The notes under the pieces: model-generated
What the model was told of the DNA's origin: nothing
Databases searched by the model: none
What the model saw: the letters and a program-made list of their open reading frames with translations, nothing else
Assembly (NCBI RefSeq): GCF_024362695.1
Contig: NC_065407.1
Location: forward strand, 14,446,001-14,510,000
Length of the DNA stretch: 64,000 bases
DNA from: Pectinophora gossypiella
Lineage: Eukaryota; Arthropoda; Insecta; Lepidoptera; Gelechiidae
Direction of reading: 5' to 3'
Made by a program: the position numbers and the translations under genes
Shown here: piece by piece, positions 30,640 to 42,486 of the stretch
Numbering within the stretch: position 1 is the first letter of the stretch
Layout: every line of letters begins with the position of its first letter

Positions 30640-30870
30640 GTACACTGGCTTGCTTCACAAACGGACTTGCACCAATAAGTTATTAATTTGTCTTAAGTGC
30701 AGTTTTCACTAACGTGGTTCACTCGACCACCACCTACCACGTTGGTCTAATATAAAGGTCGGTGAGGTGTGGGAAAGTACGTAATTAGTTCACCTTGCGA
30801 TGGAATTACCTATAACTAGGTACTCCATTAGGACTTATATTCGTGAGCTAATGTTATGGAATGTTGTATC
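30640..30870 (+). repeat. Dispersed repeat X
   Basis: GTGGTACACTGGCTTGCTTC and TCACCTTGCGATGGA blocks match 10675-10970; GTCTTAAGTGCAGTTTTCAC matches the site where SINE-A split the copy at 13405-13880. Confidence 0.6.
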
Positions 30871-31354
30871 TATAACATAACTAATAACATTACGGCACCA
30901 AAACATTAAACAACTGAAATCACAAACAGAAGCAGCTTACACGAAAACACAAAGGTAATATTTGAAGCGGAATACTGGCAAGGCATTACCTATATCAGAG
31001 ATTCTTGATATTCAAATCAACTCGGCATTACGTATGCCCGCTCCAGCAATACATTACCAAATATAGTGGATATTACTAGGTAAACTTTAGTGAATTTCCC
31101 GGTACAATGGTTTTATATAGGCTGTTACATACACTTGGCTTGAGGCTTAGAACTTTTATGGGCACCTCATAAAAATGATAGATCACTCGATGGTTCGTGT
31201 TCTTTCGCAGTAGGTGGTGGAATATGGTGAAATTCTCTTATCATATAACCCCCGTTACGCGAGTTTCTTTCAAAATTAATGTATTAAGGATGAATTTTAG
31301 TAAGGAACGATGCACAGCTGATACGTTTAAGGGGATTTTTTTATCTAATTAGAA
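30871..31354. other. No gene recognised
   Basis: No repeat copy or coding signal noticed. Confidence 0.3.
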
Positions 31355-31361
31355 GCTCTAG

Positions 31362-31700
31362 CCTAACGGCCTCCGTGGTCCAGTGGTTGAGCGTTATGCT
31401 CACGATCCGGAGGTCGCGGGTTCGAATTCCGGTGGGGACATATCACAAAAGTCACTTTGTAATGCTTAGTTTGGTCAGGACATTACAGGCTGAACACCTG
31501 AACACCTGATTGTCCAAAAATAAGACGATCCGTGCTTCGGAGGGCACGTTAAGCCGTTGGTCCCGGTTACTACTTACTGATGTAATTACGTAGTTGTTAC
31601 ATGAGTCATGTCAGGAGCCTTTGGCGGTTCAATAGCAACCTTGACAGGGTTGATGATGTTGGTAATCCACCTCCACAACCCACATGATCGAAGAAGAGAG
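31362..31700 (+). mobile_element. SINE-A, full length, 7-bp target duplication
   Basis: The head has GTGGTCCAGTGGTTGAGCG and GGGTTCGAATTCC. The body has the module GTGCTTCGGAGGGCACGTTAAG and the end is ATCGAAGAAGAGAG. GCTCTAG repeats exactly at 31355-31361 and 31701-31707. The 83-codon frame starting at 31608 is SINE sequence. Confidence 0.9.
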
Positions 31701-31926
31701 GCTCTAGATGTTTATTTGCATACTGGAGTAAGAAGAAAAAATATATTATTATGGGTCCTGTTTCGTTTCATTCCTAGCATAATAAAGATGCATAAAAGTG
31801 CTGGCAAATCAAAATCTTTCGGCATCTTCCACGCTCTAATATTTTTTAGTCTTACATGAGATTATAATCACTACTACAGAATTGAGACGGTTGAATAATT
31901 CGTCGCGTAGTGTTAATAAATAGCAT

Positions 31927-32490
31927 TCGAATGAGTATAAAATCTAGACGCTCAAATGTAGGCGGCAGCACTGTTGAGTGTTCCTAAATTTTGATAGTTC
32001 TCCATACTGTCCAGCTAAAATTTGTGGATCAACGAGGAGTGTATCCCGTCTGAAGAATGAGTTACGAAAAAGAAAAGCTATCAGTTGGAAAAGGCTTTTT
32101 TATGGAAATAAGGTTTTCTTAGTTTTCTTCTTTCCGATTTTTAAGGATTAATTAATATAACACTACGTTTTTGCAGTTAGGTAAACGCTGTGCAAAGGCT
32201 GTGTAAAAATGTAACCAAAACAATTATGTTTATTAACTCAAATAGTATGGGGAACTGTCAAAATTTAAGGACACTTAACAGTAGTAACACCAAACCACCT
32301 AGGATAACATTTATGAAAAAAATAAAAGAGAAGGTGCAGGTCGTGTCGTATCGGGAGGTGAAGGTTTTGGCGGGAAGAAAAGAGAAATGGCGATTACTCC
32401 ACCGACAAGAGCGCAGCTCTTAAATAGAGAGAGAGAACAGTAGTGACACCTGTTTGCAGAAATAGGCAGTGTTTAGATTAACACTGCCTA
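31927..32490. mobile_element. MITE-G copy 2, interrupted by a LINE-3 tail
   Basis: Same inverted termini as 12660-13062. The right arm is split by the insertion at 32292-32435. Beyond it the end forms a near-perfect palindrome, GCAGAAATAGGCAGTGTT, around 32456-32500. Confidence 0.7.
32292..32435 (+). pseudogene. LINE-3 tail insertion with 15-bp target duplication
   Basis: Flanked by AACAGTAGTAACACC (32277-32291) and AACAGTAGTGACACC (32436-32450), one mismatch. The insert reads IKEKVQVVSYREVKVLAGRK and LHRQERSS, then TAAATAGAGAGAGAG. It is a 5'-truncated LINE-3 copy of 144 bp with a GA-rich tail. Confidence 0.85.
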
Positions 32491-32500
32491 TTTCTGCCAA

Positions 32501-33410
32501 GAGGAAAAGAGAAGGTTAGGTAGGTAGGTAAGGGTAGGTTTTATTTTCTATTAAACTAATATCAATGCTAATACTTTGGCTAGGCCCCCTTTTGTTTTAG
32601 CACTGAGAATGTCACAAAGTCATACGTCACCAGCACTAAATAACGGAAACTGGAATATGGACTATCCAGAAATAGACACTCCATCTTGCCTGTCTACATA
32701 CCTTTAGGGATTAAATCCCTCCGGTTCATTGCCACTTAAATATAAAGGTTGAAAACCATTATACTTGGCGTTAACTTTTTTCTCACGGAATTGTTTTTAG
32801 TTCTTTATTTTATTTATTTACTGTATAATATGCAGTTTTGTTGATCTGTGGTATTTGTTTGACTCAGGTCAAATCTTTTTTGTGCTACCTAGTAAAGTAG
32901 TCGGCTAAATCCGATAGGTATGTAGATATATTGTTATTTTCTAAGCGTGGCCAATTATTGGTCAGCAAAAATTTAGCTTCGATCGCCATCGACTCGCAAA
33001 GAAGAAGAATAAATTAGAATGAAACTAAGTTAGATGAAAATCTTGAAGCATAAGTCTGATCACGTTCATTTTTATATTTACTATTTCAGAATGATCAGAA
33101 AAATAGTTGCTTCTAACCTCAAAATTATTACCCGCTAGATATTTCGTTCCCGGGTTTAACTGAGGTACTATATATTTTTACGATAGTGGTAAATATTACT
33201 ATCTGCAACAAAATTTGAGCCCGGCTTCGGGTGTATTACTAAGCTTCTGCTATCGTTCAATCAATCAAATAGCCAAAGAATCCCCGACACCAAGGGAAGC
33301 ATCGACGTAGACCCAAATAGACGCTTAATGTTTGATTGTTCCAAACAATGGTTGTTGATAATGCATACGTGTGAAAAGATCGAGAAAGCAAAACATTATA
33401 AGCTGATTTT
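32501..33410. other. No gene recognised
   Basis: A (TAGG)n-like AGGTAGGTAGGTAAGGGTAGG run at about 32515-32540. No coding signal. Confidence 0.3.
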
Positions 33411-33414
33411 AATT

Positions 33415-33710
33415 TATTTATTTTTTTGTTTTGGTTTTCCCCGAAGGGTAAGGCAAAGGGAACCATGCCCATACAGCCATGTCTTACGTATTTTTTTTCT
33501 TGATGATTAATGAAATGATGAAAGGTGATGAATGATGATGATGAAACCTAAGCCCCCACCCTCGGAGTAGACTCCTACTCCGAACCCCAAACGAATTAAC
33601 TCAAAAGTCCGCATAAACTTTCGAAATATGAAGCGGCTTCCTGCCACGAAGTGAAAATAGGCAGATACACTTTGTTTATTGAATACTCCAATATAATAAC
33701 ACTCGCGAAT
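33415..33710 (+). repeat. Dispersed Lepidoptera-type repeat
   Basis: TTTTGGTTTTCCCCGAAGGG, a (GATGAT)n run and CCCCCACCCTCGGAGTAGAC. I recall this block from many moth sequences but cannot name its family; only one copy is here. Confidence 0.4.
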
Positions 33711-33990
33711 GTCTTCCGACTAACTTAATGCGATCATTAACCACAAAACACCACTTCGTATTAATTATTTAGATTATTCAATGAAGAAAGTAACTGTCCC
33801 GTTCCCGTTTCCCGCCAAAAAGCCAAGCTGATATTAATATTGAACGAACCTGTCATTTAAAAAAAAAAACAATAGAAAGTACTAAATATGACAATATTAT
33901 ATTTAAAAAAACTTCGACCAAGGAGGCCGTCGTTAACAATGGTGGTATTTTTTTAGACTGCGATACGGCTCACCACCATAACAGTAATGT

Positions 33991-34257
33991 CGTTGAGGGT
34001 GGGTACTTAGTTCATCTTGCGATGGATGTACATTTTTTGACGTGACTTATTGTAGATATGCTGCAAATGGCATTAACTACGTTGAGGGTGGGTACTTAGT
34101 TCATGTTGCGATGGATGTACCTTTTTTGACGTGACTTATTGTAGATGTGCTGCAAATGGCATTAACTACGTTGAGGGTGGGTACTTAGTTCATGTTGCGA
34201 TGGATGTACCTTTTTTGACGTGACTTAATGTAGATATGCTGCAAATGGCATTAACTA
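33991..34257 (+). repeat. 89-bp chimeric tandem repeat, three units
   Basis: CGTTGAGGGTGGGTACTTAG starts at 33991, 34080 and 34169. Each unit joins a piece of repeat X (GATGGATGTACC) to the reverse-complemented 3' end of the jockey-type LINE (TTTTTTGACGTGACTTATTG...GGCATTAACTAC). Units are nearly identical. The last runs on into a longer jockey tail fragment (GGCCGAACAGGGGAGCG) and repeat X (34270-34345). Confidence 0.9.
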
Positions 34258-34345
34258 CTTGGCCGAACAGGGGAGCGCGGCGGATGGATGTACCTCTGAC
34301 TACCCCATTGGCATAATTAAAGTCATGAGGTTATGTTATGTATAA

Positions 34346-36400
34346 TGTGTTATTTTGGATTTTTTGCATAAAATTATTTTTGCTGAGGTAAGAGGGGCTG
34401 GAAGAAGAGCACTCAAAATTCTTAACACGTCGAAAGATCCAGAAAGTGGTCGCGATTGGTCGATGTTGTCAAGCGGCATCTTATATAATTATGATCTATT
34501 AGTCATATGTGTTCACAGAACCCGTCCGTCTGTTGATTGGGAGTCTAGACGTTGCCTGGTCGATGAAGGGAAGGAATCAAATTTCCGCTCTAGACATCTC
34601 TACGGAAAAAGCTGTTGGTCAGAGAAAATAACCTCACATCGTACTTTCTATTCCGTCAACTTTTCGCTACTTTTTTATTTTGTCGGGTTTCGAAATGCTA
34701 GTTATTACAAACACGTAAAACTGGAAATTGGGGTTTAAGATCGATGACAAAATGTTATTTTTACGGTCTTTCCAATAGTTCAGAGTTCCATTTGGAAAAA
34801 CACTGGTACATACAACCTACCTTCAAAGATGTCTGCTTTTTGAAACTAGATTTATGAGATATAAAAGTATAGGAACCGTTACCACTTGCGCGCTTCCCAA
34901 AATAAACCACAAGCTCAAAATAACCTTGCAACATTCCCCGTAACTCCGTATATTTTTACCGGATATCTGCATATATAAAGCACTCTATGATTATTATTTG
35001 AATAAATAAATTATAAGGTATGCAGATAAAACGCGGGGTGCCTGTTCCAAAATTACATGTTCCCTTGTTGAGACAACGCAACCGTCAATTCACAAATTCG
35101 CCGAGAGGTAAAAGAGAGAGCGTCGAGACAGGCGGGAAAAAGACGCATAATGTTGAGAAGGAAAGTAAGATATCACCTCGTTTCTTTTTACGAAGGCAAG
35201 GAACAGGGTACATAGCGCGTAATGTCTTGGATAATCGTGATAAACAAGCTCACAGCGCATGACGTGGAGTGGGGGATCTTCAGAGAATATGCGTATGCTG
35301 AATTATTCTGGCTGACAATTTTTGGTGGCTCGGAGATTTTGTGGGACATATTTTTTTAGTTGATAGCTTGTTGTTGGTACATTAATATAAAGTCAACTTG
35401 ACTTTTGGACCTAGAGCCTTAGCCAAGTTGCAAACGATTTCGACAATCGAAAGTGAGAGTGATAAAAATGTTGGAAATTGACATGTCTTCTTCTTCATTG
35501 TTAAGCCCACTAAAGCAATTAATCTTAAAAAGGAATACTGCAATTTGACATTTACGGGTATAAAGTAAGTAAGTAGATTTATAGGTTTAAGAACTCCAAT
35601 TACACCAATAATCATCTTTCAAGCGTTTATTTTTGCGTCTTATTTTACTTTAATTTACTTTACCGATCCAAGATTCAAAGACTAAACAAACGATTACATT
35701 AATCAAAGTGAAATGTATGAAACTGCGACATAGTTCTATTATAACACCCACAATATGTTACATCTAACCCATTTACCCGAAACATTTGACCGTTAAGCAA
35801 TTACATCGCTACATCCTTCGTCTCGACTATTCCTTTGCGAAATAAACATGGAACTATTTCTCGAGTCAAGCGGATGGAAAAGCAAGGACACGATGTACAC
35901 TCGACAGACTCCACTTCGGTTTCTCGTCACGTACCAAGCATCTTTCTGCTCGACACACGGTGTTTAGATAGCATCACGAATATTTTCACTGCTATATGAT
36001 AATGGGCTGGTTGTAAAGTGTTACAAGACCGCAAACTGTGGAATATTTTACGTTTTACTTCAGTTCCTCTGTAGTATGTAAGCCACTTAGATAAAATTTC
36101 AAAGGGATACTCGTAAACTGGTATGTATAATAAACATTTACAGAGGTGTTCGAGAAATTATTAGGCAAAGAGCGGTTAAAACTTTGAGACTCGTTTGTAA
36201 GTAATTTGTTATTATAGTTGAGCACGCAGCTGATTTTTATATTAGCAATATAAATAAAGCGTAAGCACTTTGTTTAAGTGCGGTAAGTACTTAGTACTTT
36301 ACGTGTTGATTCTTTTGTATGACGCAGTTGTTCCTTCTCTACTGGATTTTGCAGTCGATTAGAAGTTAATAACTTCTTAAATAAGATATCCCTTTTGAGA
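34346..36400. other. Long stretch without recognised genes
   Basis: Frames of 127 codons (34355-34738) and 80 codons (35020-35262) on the plus strand have no domain I recognise and no support from neighbouring splice signals. 35408-35500 is a half copy of palindromic MITE-H. The remainder is AT-rich. Confidence 0.4.
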
Positions 36401-36404
36401 TATG

Positions 36405-36560
36405 AAGAAGACCTAGAATGACGTGCATTGACTAATCTACTCGAAACCGGCGTTCGTGAAAGAAATCGATGAATGTGGACGAAGCAAGAGAACTAATGGA
36501 TGAAGCAAATGGAATTCCATAATCTCTGCTTTCCCTGATTGGACATAGGTGTGAGTATAC
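36405..36560 (+). pseudogene. LINE-2 remnant
   Basis: GATGAATGTGGACGAAGCAA and GGAATTCCATAATCTCTGCT align with LINE-2 at 58637-58792. Degraded. Confidence 0.6.
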
Positions 36561-36802
36561 TTACTGTAAGTACCTAGCTATCCACATTCTTCTGTCAACA
36601 ACATAAACGGGAACCCCACGATTATACATAAAGATAACGTTACACCGCTTTCTCTTCGCCTGGGAATACGTTATGTAGGTACGTCTACTATTTTAGTGGA
36701 GAACTTTTCCTGTTAAAGAGGTAACCCTCCACTAGTGCGTGTTTGTGAAATGATGATTGTTTTATGCGGTTTGTAGTAGCGAAGGGAAAACTGAGGATAA
36801 AA

Positions 36803-37185
36803 ACTAGAAGCTCAAATGTAGGCGGCATCGGCAGCATTGTTGAGTATTCCTAAATTTTGTCAGTTCTCTACACTGTCCAGCTAAAATTCGTGATAAATAA
36901 CTATAAAATGTGGAGCAACGTGGAGTGTATCCCGTCTGAAAGATGAGTTACGAAAAAGCATCCATCAGTTGGAAAAAAGCAGTTTTCACTGATTTTATTT
37001 TTTTCTTTCCGGTCTTTAGGGAATAAATATAACATTATGATTTTGCAGTAAAACGCAACGCTAAGGGTTATAGTGAAAAAATATAACCAAAACAATGCGT
37101 TTGTTTACTCAAATAGTACGGGGAACTGTCAAAATTTAAAAACACTCAACAGTAGCGACACCTGAAGAGAGAAATAGGTAGTTTT
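36803..37185. mobile_element. MITE-G copy 3
   Basis: Left arm GTTGAGTATTCCTAAATTTT, right arm AACTGTCAAAATTTAAAAAC ACTCAACA. The interior agrees with copies 1 and 2 (GGAGTGTATCCCGTCTGAAAG). Confidence 0.65.
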
Positions 37186-37309
37186 TACCCTCGTTAGTTT
37201 TGTAGTCAGATAATTATAAGACAAAGATTTTCCATTGTGGAAACGGATATCCTTTCCCCAACCAACTGATATTCATATTGGAATTTCAGGATAGCTTTGT
37301 CCCTTATGA

Positions 37310-37970
37310 GGATGAAAAAAGCGGCCAAGTGCGAGTAGGACTCGCCCATGAAGGGTTCCGTAACAGCAAGTAACATAATATAAAAGTTTTTTTTTTCGTT
37401 CCTATACTTGAGTTGATTGAATGAAAAGTAAATTATGGTTTACGATTTATGATGTATTAAAAAAAAAAACTACTTACTAGATCTGGTTCAAACCAATTTT
37501 CATTGGTAGTTTGCATGCTAATCTACATCATATATTTTTTTTAGTTTTATCCTCCTCTTATTTTAGAAGTTACAGGGGGGGACACATTTTACCACTTTGG
37601 AAGTGTCTCTCGCGCAAACTATTCAGTTTAGAAAAAAATTATATTAGAAACCTCAATACCATTTTGGAAGACCTATCCATAGATATCCCACACGTATGGG
37701 TTTGATAAAAAATATTTTTTGAGTTTCAGTTCTATGTATGGGGACCCCCAAAATTTATTGTTTTTTTTCTATCATTGCATAAAAATCTTAATGCAGTTCA
37801 CAGAATACACATATTTATCAAGTTTCAACAGTATAACTATTATAGTTTCGGAGAAAAGTGGCTGTAACATACGGATGGACGGACAGACGGACGGACAGAC
37901 ATGACGAATCTATAAGGGTTCCGTTTTTTGCCATCAGGCTACGGAACCCTAAAAAATATCATAAGGGACA
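37310..37970 (-). mobile_element. Dispersed repeat ending AAAAAGCGGCCAAGTGCGAG
   Basis: One end is GCGGCCAAGTGCGAGTAGGA (37321-37340). The other is a hairpin of AGGGTTCCGT (37915-37924) and ACGGAACCCT (37941-37950). TCCCTTATGA occurs at 37300-37309 and 37971-37980, a possible 10-bp target duplication. I recall this repeat as abundant in Lepidoptera but not its class; no transposase is encoded. The strand is arbitrary. Confidence 0.6.
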
Positions 37971-38159
37971 TCCCTTATGATTTTTTCCATATATAATATT
38001 CGTAAGAGTAAGACCGAGTAAGCAGTGTTCGATAAGGGTATCGTCAAAGGAGTCCTGTTCCCAGGAGTGCATAAACAAAGTGGATAATACAGGTAGATGA
38101 GACAAAGGAAATGTTCAGGAATTACGATCGAGTTATCTATATTTACCGGGAAATATCAA

Positions 38160-38800
38160 ACATAACATAAGCTCTGACTATACTCCAATTGGGGTAGTTC
38201 GAAGTATATCGTTAGATGAACTAAGATTCCATACCTCACTGAGCTTTCTGTGATAAGTAAGTAAGTTAAGTATTTTCATACGATACAAAAAAATATAGGC
38301 ACGATAAGGTGCAAAAGTCCAATCAGTTTCTTGCAATGTAATAAATTAACTGGTTGCACTTAAGACTTCCTGGTTACATGTCGTTTCTGTAATAGACCAA
38401 AAACAAAACTTTTATTAAATAATTATGACAACTAAATGGTTCATAATTTCACTACTGTTTACACATAATTCGCTGGGCTCAGTAACTGCACTTTTGCTCT
38501 TTGATTGTACAATAAAAATCCCACAAAACCAATACCTCGGTTTGTCTATGGGAGTGGAGATCGCCTAAAATGATTATGTTTTAACGTACAGTTCACTTAT
38601 AACTAAGAGATATCTTGCATAAGATGTTGAGATGTTGACGTTGTTGTGATGTTGATGTTGAGGTGGTGAGCCGTATCGCCGTTCTTCTTCTATCGTATGG
38701 ATTGTGAGGTGGATTACCAACCCCATCAACCTTGGTCTTGGTTACTTGGTTACTATAGAGCCGGCTAAGGCCCCTGACATGACTCAACGTGCCGTGCCGT
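38160..38800 (-). repeat. Minus-strand cluster: repeat X, repeat Y, SINE-A end
   Basis: 38160-38255 is repeat X (CTCCAATTGGGGTAGTTCG). 38360-38520 is repeat Y. 38684-38790 is the 3' half of SINE-A (TCTTCTATCGTATGGATTGT GAGGTGG). Confidence 0.6.
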
Positions 38801-39059
38801 TTACAATGGTCGAGCCAACTGTGTTAAGGAACTGCACGTAAGATAAATTACTCCCTTCAATCATGACGTCATGTCCACGATTCCTATAGGGTCAAAGACA
38901 CAATTAATCGCAAATATATACAAAAATCCTGTTTATTTTCTACGTACTTACAAGTATTGCAGTTTCTATCATACAATTTCATGACTTTCACATAATTTTA
39001 TAATCAATACTAACGATTTACCTAATAATAATTCCTGTATTCCAAAATAAAAAAAAAAT
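38801..39059. other. No feature recognised
   Basis: AT-rich; nothing supported. Confidence 0.3.
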
Positions 39060-39490
39060 AAACATCACCTCCCTAGCTAGATATACCACGTTTTCACGGA
39101 GTCCGGTTACTTAACCTGGAGATTTTACTGGTCCAGTCTTTTACAGAAGCGACTGCCTGACCTTCCAACCCACAAAGTGAAAATTGGGTGAGTTGGGTGG
39201 TGAATACCTTCGAAACGCATTTATCGGGAAAGTGTGGGTTATCCTAAGTCATTATTAACTTGATTTCCTGTGGATTTGGCGCAAATGGTATTAACTATTT
39301 TGCCGGACATTTGGGGAGCGCTGAGAGCTCTCACTCGGTACAAAATTGTAATCTGTTAATACGTGATAATCATTATCATCAAAGCATGAATTTGAAAATA
39401 ATTGGTTTAGTTTAAGTCCGTTCTGAAATCTGAATCTGTGACTTTAGACTGAGAGTCAAGCGTTCTTCTAACTAGGCTATCATGGCTGTG
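39060..39490 (-). mobile_element. SINE-D with a nested jockey-type tail
   Basis: SINE-D body at 39060-39245 and tRNA-like head at 39365-39490. 39262-39345 is a minus-strand fragment of the jockey-type 3' UTR (GCGCTGAGAGCTCTCACTCGG). Confidence 0.65.
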
Positions 39491-39498
39491 AGTTAAGA

Positions 39499-39712
39499 TC
39501 TTACTAATATTATAAATTATAAATGTGAAAGTTTGTGAGTATGGATGTTTGTTACTCATTCACGCAAAAACTACTGAATTGATTTTAATGAAACTTTACA
39601 ATAATGTAGTATATGCATCAGAATAACAAAAAGGCTTTAACAATTAAAGGAATTCGGAAATTCTTACCGCGGAAACCGAAAACCACGGACCGATGTCGCG
39701 GGCCACCGCTAG
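39499..39712 (+). mobile_element. Short Helitron-like element, 214 bp
   Basis: Begins TCTTACTAATATTATAAA and ends GGCCACCGCTAG between A (39498) and T (39713). A GC-rich imperfect hairpin precedes the end. It shares AAAACTACTG....GATTTTAATGAAACTT with the 2-kb element at 26097. Encodes nothing. Confidence 0.7.
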
Positions 39713-40064
39713 TTCGAAGATAAGAAAAAAAAAAGCAAATAAACACAATAAACGAGCTTTCTAAAAAACTAGAATTATACAACTTATCTTTCAGTTTCAG
39801 CTATTCGTCTTCGCTGAAGATATCATAAAATCTTTTATGTATATGTCTTGACTTGACCAAATTTTGATTTCCCGGGGGTAAGAACTTCGGGCCCCTAATT
39901 ATGCTACTTTACAGGTATGCCCTGGAGTAAGGGTAATTTTGACGGATTGAAAATAAGATACCTACCTACAGAATATTTTACGGCATGTATGAAATTAGGT
40001 CAACTTTATTGTATGAATAACAATTATTTATTTATTCTATTCATTTTATCATTAATTTATACAA

Positions 40065-40443
40065 TGGCCCCGATTCCTGCAGACACCGCCTAATTTTATT
40101 TAAAGTTATATCCGTCATTTTCATATCCGTCGAATAGGAAAGGGATGGATGATTCACAGCTCTTAATTTTAGGAAGAATGAGTGAATGAATGAATAACCC
40201 GGGCGAATCAAAAGGTACGTCGCTGGTATGCAATCCGTTTGACGTGCTGTCTACTTAACTGTGTCGGGTTATTGACGGATGTAAAATTTTTAGACGGTTG
40301 GTTTAGATTTGTGCTTAAAATTGACGTGTGTTCCATAAATTTTATGCTTGTCGATTACCCGTCCCTTTCCTTTTCGGCGGATAAGAAAATGACAGATATA
40401 ACTTAAAATAAAATTAGATGGTATTTACAGGAATTAGCACCAA
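40065..40443. mobile_element. MITE-E, complete copy
   Basis: About 90-bp inverted arms: left ATTTTATTTAAAGTTATATC CGTCATTTTC; right TTTTCGGCGGATAAGAAAATG ACAGATATAACTTAAAATA. The interior contains GAATGAATAACCCGGGCGAAT. Ends are GATTCCTGC and its complement-like GCAGGAATTAGC-type sequence. Confidence 0.7.
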
Positions 40444-40586
40444 TTTGTCACTTAAAATTACGAATAATTAAATGAATAAAATGATAAATAATTTAATGAA
40501 TAAAATGATAAATTTCATTTCGATCTTGTATTACCTAGTTTAATGTAAGGTGTGCTTTATGTGTGTTTAATGTATTGTGCGGACTA

Positions 40587-40735
40587 CGCTCAGTGGGTAG
40601 GCCCGCTACAAGGTGGACCGACGATCTGGTGAAGGTCGCGAGAAGCCGCTGGATGCGGGCAGCGCAGGACTAATCGTCGTGGAGATCCTTGGGGGAGGCC
40701 TATGCCCAGCAGTGGGCGTCGTATGGCTGAGCAAC
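40587..40735 (+). pseudogene. LINE-1 C-terminal remnant with stop
   Basis: Reads ATRWTDDLVKVARSRWMRAAQ then D and a TAA in place of an arginine codon found at the homologous site in 19173-19316. Ends GCCCAGCAGTGGGCGTCGTA. Confidence 0.75.
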
Positions 40736-40739
40736 CCGC

Positions 40740-40955
40740 GGAGGTCACATACCTCCGAAAAATGGATTTCTCGGGAATGCGGGTTTCGTCAAGATGTTTT
40801 CCTTTACCGCTGAGCACGTGATAATTATTTGTGATCCAAACATGAATTCAAAGACAAATTCGACAATCATGGGTTTGGCCCTGTGCTGGTTTCGAACCTG
40901 CGACGTCAAAGTCATAGGCAAGCGTTCTACCAACTGTCTACCATGGCTGTAGTAA
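40740..40955 (-). mobile_element. SINE-D 5' part
   Basis: The tRNA-like head is at 40885-40955 (B-box complement GGTTTCGAACCTGCG, A-box complement near 40930). The body runs to TCACATACCTCC. Overlapping small frames are SINE sequence. Confidence 0.7.
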
Positions 40956-41599
40956 AAACTCAAATTCTGAATTAATTTTTCCGACAATAAAACCGACCAC
41001 CTTTTTAGTACAATCAAGGTACACGATCTAAAATTTAGTTCATTGCGATAGCACTAACAAACTGTACTCGTATATAGGTATAATATACAATATACAAAAC
41101 ACAATATACAATATACTTTATTACTAATGTTTGTTACGGTCATTATGGGTTCCAAAGTAGGTACATAGTTCCCTACGTGATCGTTACAGCTGAATAAGTA
41201 CCTACTTCCGCACAATATTAAACATCACGCGGGTCTGTTCTCTAATTATCTTGAGGTCTAAACATCTAATACATTACTCAACGACATGCATAGTTGTTTA
41301 ACATTAAATTAGTAAAGTTTCAGGTTAATAACCTATTGCCTTCCTTCCAGCCGTTATGGCAGTTGTATGGTTAAAGTTTCCACATTACATCACCAAGGTA
41401 TTCGGTCTACAAAATGTATTTTCACCTAAAATGGAACGTAAGCATTTTAGCGTTATTTATGGCAATTTTATTGTTTTGACTTTTAATTCGGAAAGGCCAT
41501 TAGGGTTGGGCTCAGTTTGTTTTACGTGATAATGGCGGCGTTTCATGGCTGTTTGAGTTTTTTATTTTATTTTACTTTTATATATTTATTTATTTTCTT

Positions 41600-41745
41600 T
41601 TACTGTGGCACTGTGGTCCACCGACTTGTTCTCAAAAGGAGAGCGCCGGTTCTCACAGAAGCCCCACTTTGTTTGAAAGTACACAATAAATTCCTCTGTC
41701 GGTATTTACGACATGCCCAGGAAGATAAGCAGCTGAAGATGTTCT
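41600..41745. mobile_element. Fragments of repeat X and SINE-T
   Basis: 41600-41660 has GTGGTCCACCGACTTGTTCT (repeat X). 41690-41745 is the minus-strand SINE-T end (GACATGCCCAGGAAGATAAG). Confidence 0.5.
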
Positions 41746-41829
41746 AGTCATTAGTTCGTTTTCAGTACAGCAGTCGTTTTAATCGATTGACTTAGCAAAA
41801 AAGCTTTTAAATTAGGAGGAGGAGTCAAG

Positions 41830-42122
41830 TAACGGCCTCCGTGGTCCAGAGACTAAGTGTTGGGGTCATGATCCGGAGGTCCCGGGTACGAATCCCGGAC
41901 ATCACAAAAATCACTTTGTGGTCCCTAGTTTGGTTAGGACATTACAGGCTGGTCACCTGATTGTCTAAAGTCGGAAGGCAAGTTAAGCCGTTGGTCCCGG
42001 TTACTACTTACTGATGTAGGTAAGTAGTCATTACATGAGACATGTCAGGCGGCTCAATAATAACCCTGACACCGGGGTTGATAATTCACCTCACAACCCA
42101 CACTATAGAGGAAGAAGAAGAA
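41830..42122 (+). mobile_element. SINE-A, full length, 8-bp target duplication
   Basis: Head GTGGTCCAGAGACTAAGTG and GGGTACGAATCCC; ends CACTATAGAGGAAGAAGAAG. GAGTCAAG repeats at 41822-41829 and 42123-42130. The shared module carries a deletion (TCGGAAGGCAAGTTAAG). Confidence 0.85.
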
Positions 42123-42480
42123 GAGTCAAGATCATTATAAAGATATTATATCAAAAACCATCAGATGGGGCTATGTAACCAACTAAAAACACTTCCAAAA
42201 CCTAAGCCGAGCACGTCATACCTCAACCCTCCCTTATAATACTTCGAAATTACTTGCTACAAAGTTTCGCCTCAATTTTCTAGAATCTCAGGCCTGTGAT
42301 GAAGTAGCTAACGTCTAACAACATTGTACGTTAACAATGCTGGCAAACATGGTTAAGCTTCCACGCCCTAAACAAATTCTTGATACAACTAGTTTGCTTA
42401 GGGATGAAGTCATGCCGCAGCGGGATTATTGGGGACATTCCTTCTATGAAAGGTTGACAACCACCGCCCGTTGACATTAT
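42123..42480. other. No feature recognised
   Basis: No coding or repeat signal. Confidence 0.3.
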
Positions 42481-42486
42481 ACATCA

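Noticed and set aside
34355..34738. A 127-codon gene on the plus strand
   Set aside because: No domain, no repeat of the frame elsewhere, ordinary AT-rich composition; chance frames of this size are expected in 64 kb.
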